Assembly: GCF_030719295.1 (NCBI RefSeq)
Contig: NZ_CP120997.1
Span: 3,662,501-3,726,500 of the forward strand
Direction: 5' to 3'
DNA length: 64,000 nucleotides
Source of the DNA: Streptomyces sp. Mut1
Lineage (GTDB): Bacteria; Actinomycetota; Actinomycetes; Streptomycetales; Streptomycetaceae
Shown: positions 59,610-64,000 of the stretch, piece by piece
Layout of the letters: the number at the start of each line of letters is the position of its first letter
Numbering within the stretch: position 1 is the stretch's first letter
The notes under the pieces: generated by a model
What the model saw: the letters and a program-made list of their open reading frames with translations, nothing else
Database searches by the model: none
Told to the model about the DNA's origin: nothing
Program-made: the position numbers and the translations under genes

Positions 59610-60500
59610 GTGGCAGCGGACCAGATCAAGCAAGTGCGACGCTTCAACCGGACGGTCGCGGAGCGCGTAGGCGTACTACAGGATCACTACCTGGACGGCA
59701 CGCGCCCCTACGGGCAGGCGCGGCTGCTCTGGCAGATCGGGGACGGCGAGACGCATGACGTCCGGAGCGTACGGGCCCGGCTCGGGCTCGACTCCGGATA
59801 CGCGAGCCGCCTCCTGCGCGCCCTGGAGCGCGACGGCCTCGTCACCGTGGAGACCCACGCCGAGGACCGGCGCGTGCGTACGGTGCGGCTGACCGAGGCC
59901 GGATGGCGGGAGCGGACCCAGCTCGACGCCCGTAGCGACGCGCTCGCCGCGTCCCTGCTCGACCCGCTCGACGCCAAGCAGCGGGACCGGCTCCTCGCGG
60001 CGATGGAGGAGGTCGAGCGGCTGCTGACCGCCTCCACGGTCTCCCTGGACGTCCTCGACCCGGACCACCCGGACGCGGTCCACTGCCTGCGCGGCTTCAC
60101 CGACGAACTGGGTGCCCTCTTCGGCTTCGACCCCGCGAACAGCCTGCTCCCCGACCCGGGCGAACTCCGCACGCCACGCGGCCTCTTCCTCGTGGCCCGC
60201 CTGCACGGCGAACCGGTCGGCGCCGCCGGGCTCAAGCTCCCGGCCGACGCCCCGGCGGAGGTCAAGCGCCTGTGGGTCTCGCCCCGCGCCCGGGGTCTGG
60301 GCCTGGCCAAGCGGATCCTGACCACCCTCGAACAGCAGGCCGTCAGCCACGGCCGGGACCTGGTCCGGCTCGACACCAACAAGGCCCTGGCAGCCGCCAT
60401 CCACCTCTACCGCACCAACGGCTACACCGAGATCCCGGCCTTCAACGACGAGCCGTACGCCCACCACTGGTTCGAGAAACGGCTGCCCGCCACGGCGTGA
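59610..60500 (+). CDS. MarR-type HTH fused to GNAT acetyltransferase
   Basis: 296 residues from GTG 59610. N-terminal MarR winged helix ~1-140 (HDVRSVRARLGLDSGYASRLLRALERDGLV; key GYASRLLRALERDGL) and a C-terminal GNAT domain ~150-296 with the acetyl-CoA loop VSPRARGLGLAKRILTTLE. This helix-turn-helix/GNAT combination is known in actinobacteria. It may couple acetylation with sensing of its own substrate. An inverted repeat overlaps the probable promoter. Confidence 0.88.
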   Translation: MAADQIKQVRRFNRTVAERVGVLQDHYLDGTRPYGQARLLWQIGDGETHDVRSVRARLGLDSGYASRLLRALERDGLVTVETHAEDRRVRTVRLTEAGWRERTQLDARSDALAASLLDPLDAKQRDRLLAAMEEVERLLTASTVSLDVLDPDHPDAVHCLRGFTDELGALFGFDPANSLLPDPGELRTPRGLFLVARLHGEPVGAAGLKLPADAPAEVKRLWVSPRARGLGLAKRILTTLEQQAVSHGRDLVRLDTNKALAAAIHLYRTNGYTEIPAFNDEPYAHHWFEKRLPATA

Positions 60501-60557
60501 GGGGCAACGCCCCCGACGCGGCGGGCGCGACCGCCGGTACGGCACCGCCCCACCCCC

Positions 60558-61013
60558 TCACACGACGTCGAACTCGTTGCCCTCGGGGTCCTGCATGGCG
60601 GCGGCGTAGAGCCCCATGGCCGGCTCGTCCTTGATCCGCAGCACGGTCGCGCCCGCCGTCACCAGCCGTTCCACCGCACCGTCGACCCGCTGCGTGCGGA
60701 CATCCAGCGGAACGTCACGGCCCCCGCCGACCTTCAGGTCGAAGTGCCACCGGTTCTTGGCGGCCTTCTGCTCCGGAACCTGCTGGAACCACACCCTCGG
60801 CCCACGCCCCGCCGGATCGATGATCGACTCCGGTACGTCCCCGGCCCCGGCCGGCAACTCCTCGTCGGGCACCCCCATCGCCGCCCAGTAGGCCCGCCAC
60901 GTGGCATACCCGTCCGGCGCGGGCTCGGGCACATAGCCCAGTGCCTCGGCCCAGAAGGCCACCATCCGCTGCGGGTCGGCGCAGTCGATCGTCAGCTGCA
61001 CGGTCATCTCCAT
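60558..61013 (-). CDS. VOC family protein
   Basis: 151 residues. MEMTVQLTIDCADPQRMVAF opens a single VOC module (metal ligand pattern altered: Asp replaces the usual His in LTIDCADP), a His in NRWHFDLKV, and the end MQDPEGNEFDVV gives the Glu ligand. The middle insertion (PDGYATWRAYWAAMGVP) is typical of the glyoxalase-like subgroup of Streptomyces. Substrate unknown. Confidence 0.82.
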   Translation of the reverse strand: MEMTVQLTIDCADPQRMVAFWAEALGYVPEPAPDGYATWRAYWAAMGVPDEELPAGAGDVPESIIDPAGRGPRVWFQQVPEQKAAKNRWHFDLKVGGGRDVPLDVRTQRVDGAVERLVTAGATVLRIKDEPAMGLYAAAMQDPEGNEFDVV

Positions 61014-61130
61014 GCGTGGAGCATTTCAGCCGGGTCTGACACAAGCGCCCTCCGCGGCAGGGCCCTGACGAAACACGGACGGAGCCGTCACGGCGACGCC
61101 CCGGGACGCAGCGCCATGGAAAATGAAGCG

Positions 61131-61679
61131 ATGACGGGTGAAGCGAGCGCAATCGTTCTGAGCAGGCAGGACCTACGTGAGGTCACCGCGTTCGCCGCGA
61201 TGTGCGCCGAAGCGGCGCTGGGGACGTTCGAGGCGGATCAGCCGGACGATTCACGGCCTCGCGACGCCGTCGAAACCGCGTGGGCGTTCGCCCGGGGCGG
61301 TGAACGAGGAAAGGCCCTGCGCGATACGGCGTCGGCGGCCCTCAAGGCGGCGAAGGGCACGAACACCGCGGCTGCCCATGAGGCGGCTTGGGCGGCGATG
61401 TCTGCGGCAGCCGCCGCGTATCTGCACCCCTTGGCCAAAGCCACCCAGGTCAAGCACATCCTCGGAGCCGGTGCGCATGCGGCCCGAGCAGCGGAACTCG
61501 TCGCCGAGGACGACCGGAGCGTGGGCGCCCGGCACCTTGAGCACGTGGTGCGACGCGCGACGCCGACCGCCGTCGACGTACTCAAACGCTTCCCGGCGGC
61601 GCCGGCGGGCGGCGGGCGCGTCGGCGAACTGATCCGCGCACTGGACACGGACCTGCGTGCGCTGACCTTTACGCGGTGA
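61131..61679 (+). CDS. immunity-like protein (Imm5-like family)
   Basis: 182 residues from ATG 61131 (ATG 61116 is an alternative). Almost all helical and Ala-rich: LREVTAFAAMCAEAALGTFE, then RPRDAVETAWAFARGG, AAHEAAWAAMSAAAAAYLHP and AAPAGGGRVGELIRALDTDL. I recognise the pattern of proteins annotated as putative immunity proteins (Imm5-like). No cognate toxin, WXG100 or polymorphic toxin gene is adjacent. Function unproven. Confidence 0.7.
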   Translation: MTGEASAIVLSRQDLREVTAFAAMCAEAALGTFEADQPDDSRPRDAVETAWAFARGGERGKALRDTASAALKAAKGTNTAAAHEAAWAAMSAAAAAYLHPLAKATQVKHILGAGAHAARAAELVAEDDRSVGARHLEHVVRRATPTAVDVLKRFPAAPAGGGRVGELIRALDTDLRALTFTR

Positions 61680-61707
61680 CCCTTTGCGGGCGGGGCGGTG
61701 ACCGCCC

Positions 61708-61887
61708 CTACGGCTGGAGCAGGATCCCCTGGAACGCGTCCCACGCGGTGGGGGCGACCACCAGTACACCACCGGCTGTCCGCTTGGAGTCCCGCACGGC
61801 GACCATGCCGGGGACGTTGCGCGCAACTTCGACGCACTCGCCGTTTCCACTGCTGTAGCTGGACTTGACGAACTCGAAGTGCGGCAC
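61708..61887 (-). CDS. DUF397 protein
   Basis: 59 residues from GTG 61887 with AAGGAG 8 bases upstream. Hallmark [30 protein letters not shown] and a C-terminal AWDAFQ. DUF397 proteins pair with XRE/DUF5753 regulators in WhiJ-like loci; the gap to the upstream regulator is 2 bp, so they are co-translated. Probably modulates the regulator. Confidence 0.92.
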   Translation of the reverse strand: MPHFEFVKSSYSSGNGECVEVARNVPGMVAVRDSKRTAGGVLVVAPTAWDAFQGILLQP

Positions 61888-61889
61888 GG

Positions 61890-62768
61890 CTACAACTCCT
61901 TGCGGATACGCCCCATCAGAGCGATGGAGTCGCGAGGAGCGAGTCCGTTTCTGGCGATACGACCGAACGTGACGTTGTGGCGCTCGGCGTCCGTCTCGCT
62001 CTCCAACCACAGCGTAGACGACGTGGTGTCCATGTAAACCACGTCCATCGCCCCTGGTTCAGCGAAGGATACGACGCTGAAAGCGCCCGTCATACCTGGG
62101 TGCGAGCCGGCGAGAAACGGAACAACTTGCACCGTGACATTTGGCTCGTTCGCTGCCTCTGACAGGCGCTCCAACTGTGCGCGCATCACATCGCGGCCAC
62201 CGACCAGCTGACGAAGGGCTCCTTCCGAGACGATCGCCCACAAGGCAAGCGGGTTGCTGTCCGCCAGCCGTTCCTGACGGGCGATCTTGGCCTCGACAAA
62301 GCGCTCGATCTCCTCCGGGTCATCCCAGTCCGCGTTGCCGACGGCGAGCGCCCTGGCGTAGTCGGGTGTCTGGAGCAGCCCCGGTACGAAGGCGCCTTGC
62401 CAGGTTCTGATCTGCGTCGCGATGTCTTCGAGCGCGACGTACTCAACGAGCGATCGCAGCTCCGGGTACTGATTCCACCAGCCCTTCGCCTTGCGGCGCT
62501 CCCGGTCCAACCGGGCCACCTCCAGCAAGCGGTTGACGAGCTTCGCGTCAGCAAGGCCGTAGAACTCGCAGAGCGTACGGATGTCCGGGTCCCGCATCGG
62601 CACCCAACCTCGCTCCATCTTGACGATCTTCGAGTTGGTCGCACTGATCACCTGAGCAGCCTGCTGCTGGGTCTTGCCCGAGGCGTCCCGCAAACGCAGC
62701 AGCTCGCTACCGAGCCTGCGGCCCAGGACAGTTGACGACCGATTGCCTTGCTGAGTCGCTCGATTCAC
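61890..62768 (-). CDS. XRE-family regulator with DUF5753 domain (WhiJ/Scr1-like)
   Basis: 292 residues if started at GTG 62768 ([20 protein letters not shown]), which gives the usual family length and leaves a palindrome upstream; a longer start at 62843 is possible. HTH ~15-75 ([20 protein letters not shown]), DUF5753 from ~110 ([20 protein letters not shown]). With DUF397 downstream and the divergent HATPase gene, this is a WhiJ-like developmental/antibiotic regulatory locus. Confidence 0.88.
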   Translation of the reverse strand: MNRATQQGNRSSTVLGRRLGSELLRLRDASGKTQQQAAQVISATNSKIVKMERGWVPMRDPDIRTLCEFYGLADAKLVNRLLEVARLDRERRKAKGWWNQYPELRSLVEYVALEDIATQIRTWQGAFVPGLLQTPDYARALAVGNADWDDPEEIERFVEAKIARQERLADSNPLALWAIVSEGALRQLVGGRDVMRAQLERLSEAANEPNVTVQVVPFLAGSHPGMTGAFSVVSFAEPGAMDVVYMDTTSSTLWLESETDAERHNVTFGRIARNGLAPRDSIALMGRIRKEL

Positions 62769-62820
62769 CGGCTCAGTCTCTCGCGCCAGGGGCTCGACCG
62801 TCGACCTCCCCTCACCCGTT

Positions 62821-62836
62821 GGGGACAATTGTCTCC
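62821..62836. promoter_or_regulatory. palindrome GGGGACAATTGTCTCC, candidate XRE operator
   Basis: A central perfect 10-bp palindrome GACAATTGTC extended imperfectly on both sides. It lies 53 bp upstream of the preferred start of the XRE gene and between it and the divergent HATPase gene. Confidence 0.45.
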
Positions 62837-63031
62837 GTTTCACTTGCCCCCAACGCTAGAGGGTCGCTACGTTCAGTACAGATCCGCTGGCGCAGCGCTA
62901 GCATCCGGCGGAAGTGCACCGCCCTGCCCACCCGCACCCCCACCCGCGCGCAGGCCCGGCACTGCCACCGCCGCCCACCGCCCACCGCACCCCACCACCC
63001 ACCGCACCCGACCCCAGAAAGGCGCGCGACC

Positions 63032-63499
63032 ATGACCGCAGCCCCCGAAGAGGCGCCCGTTCCCGAGACCCCGCTCCAGGAGGACCGGCTCGACTACACG
63101 CCCACCGCCCGCAGCGTCTCCCTCGCCCGCCGGCGCGCCGCGCGACTCGTCACCGCGTGGGGGCACCCGCGGCGGGCCGGAGAAGTCGCCCTCCTGGTCA
63201 GCGAGTTGGCCACCAACGCCCTGCTGCACGGCAGCCTGCGCGGGCGGCTCTTCCGGGTGCGTCTCACCCTCACCGCCGACGCGCTCCGTATCGAGGTCAC
63301 CGATCCCCGGGGCGAGCGTCTGCCCGGGATCCGCTCGGCCGACAGCGATGAGTGCTACGGGCGCGGGCTGCTCATCGTGGACGCGATCGCCGACCGTTGG
63401 GGGGTTGAGCCGCGCACCATCGGGAAGACCGTGTTCGCCGAACTCGCCCTTCGGCACCCGGACATGCTGATCGTGCGCTCCGCACCGCACGCGGGGTGA
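63032..63499 (+). CDS. RsbW-like ATP-binding (HATPase) protein
   Basis: 155 residues from ATG 63032. GHKL ATPase core: LLVSELATNALLHGS (N-box), IEVTDPRGERLP, and YGRGLLIVDAIADRWGV (G-box). Similar small HATPase proteins accompany XRE/DUF397 genes in Streptomyces WhiJ-type loci and act as anti-sigma-factor-like regulators. Divergent from the XRE gene and convergent with the hypothetical gene at 63508. Confidence 0.88.
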   Translation: MTAAPEEAPVPETPLQEDRLDYTPTARSVSLARRRAARLVTAWGHPRRAGEVALLVSELATNALLHGSLRGRLFRVRLTLTADALRIEVTDPRGERLPGIRSADSDECYGRGLLIVDAIADRWGVEPRTIGKTVFAELALRHPDMLIVRSAPHAG

Positions 63500-63507
63500 G
63501 ATCCGCG

Positions 63508-63993
63508 TCAGTCCTTGTCGGCGTCCGCGCGGTTGAGAGCCTGGGCGATCATGCGGACGGCGAACTCACGGTCGTCCGCGATGCGGTTGATCTGCTCCGC
63601 GAGGAGGAACGCGGTCGCTTCCAGAGGCGTCATCTCCGCCTCCGTCCAGTCCCCGTACTGCATGCGCCACAGGTTGGGGCTCAGTCCGGTGCCCGCGGCG
63701 ACGACCATGCCGGCCATGGTGGGAATGACCTCGGGCGGAACGCTCCGCGGCATCCTGAGCATCGAGGCGACGAAGACGGGCACCACGTACTCGATGACGT
63801 CCTTGTCGTGCTCTTCGTGAGCCTTCCGCAGCCAGGTCATGAGCATGTAGATGATCGTGCACGTGCCGTCCAGCAGGTCATCGATTCCGCCGGGGCCCAG
63901 GGAGGCGACGTACTGCTTGAGCAGCTCCTGTTGTTCGGAATGGCTCTCGGATCTGTCCTCGTAGACGCTCTTGAGCCGGGAGTCGATCATCAT
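63508..63993 (-). CDS. hypothetical protein, possibly incomplete at the window edge
   Basis: 161 residues from ATG 63993 (MMIDSRLKSVYEDRSESHSE); the frame stays open to 64000, so the start may lie beyond the window. Helical, acidic N-terminus, hydrophobic middle (EVIPTMAGMVVAAGTGLSPN), and MTPLEATAFLLAEQINRIAD. No family recognised. Possibly part of the WhiJ-type locus. Confidence 0.65.
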   Translation of the reverse strand: MMIDSRLKSVYEDRSESHSEQQELLKQYVASLGPGGIDDLLDGTCTIIYMLMTWLRKAHEEHDKDVIEYVVPVFVASMLRMPRSVPPEVIPTMAGMVVAAGTGLSPNLWRMQYGDWTEAEMTPLEATAFLLAEQINRIADDREFAVRMIAQALNRADADKD

Positions 63994-64000
63994 GAGCGCC

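Overview
The window is high-GC actinobacterial chromosome and almost certainly Streptomyces. Support comes from very high G/C at third codon positions, GTG starts, SARP and WhiJ-like regulators, mycothiol- and F420-type enzymes, two perfect copies of the Streptomyces parS sequence GTTTCACGTGAAAC (29889-29902 and 50964-50977), and a sequence closely matching the phiC31 attB site inside a pirin gene (35862-35912). In Streptomyces both parS clusters and the aspS-pirin-acyl-CoA dehydrogenase-aminopeptidase block lie close to oriC, so this looks like conserved core chromosome with one recent insertion.

Layout. 1-4.2 kb: the end of a flotillin (SPFH) gene, a two-gene cation/proton antiporter with its TrkA-C regulatory subunit, and a MarR regulator divergent from a deazaflavin-type oxidoreductase. 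4.2-6.9 kb: a 14-TM drug exporter and a PucR-type regulator. 7.2-17.5 kb: a co-directional membrane/ion cluster made of a YqiJ-like OB-fold membrane protein, a second flotillin (YqiK-like), a 1632-residue AAA+ ATPase and a two-TM RCK channel-like protein. It is interrupted by 63-bp tandem repeats and followed by a 407-bp nested palindrome. 18-25 kb: VOC protein, luciferase-like monooxygenase/FMN reductase pair, universal stress protein, MerR-PP2C fusion, small membrane proteins, quinone-type oxidoreductase, S4 protein. 25.4-29.7 kb: TerF-type VWA protein, two-component system, L,D-transpeptidase lipoprotein. 29.9-43.8 kb: aspS, SpoIIE-type phosphatase, AI-2E transporter, pirin, SseB, acyl-CoA dehydrogenase, M18 aminopeptidase and a SARP/NB-ARC/TPR regulator.

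45.6-50.2 kb is the most interesting region. A compact integrative element of about 4.6 kb, driven by a large serine integrase, sits inside a thioredoxin/NHL-repeat gene. The element supplies a replacement 5' end (start codon plus about 38 codons), so a full-length gene (43901-45718) is rebuilt at the left junction. The original 5' end is stranded as a truncated remnant at the right junction (50247-50375). Both junctions share TCCAGAAATCCA. The cargo forms two minus-strand operons separated by an intrinsic terminator: an integrase operon with small ORFs (one frameshifted), and a regulator operon of XRE/DUF5753, DUF6879 and small proteins. No replication, transfer or virion genes are visible.

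50.4-64 kb: LURP-one protein, nitrilase-family hydrolase, mycothiol-type enzyme, GntR regulator with its MFS transporter, D,D-carboxypeptidase-like protein, DUF1062 protein, a MarR regulator divergent from a (probably second) enolase gene with shared operator-like repeats, a MarR-GNAT fusion, a VOC protein, an orphan immunity-like protein, and a WhiJ-like locus (XRE/DUF5753, DUF397, HATPase) at the right edge.
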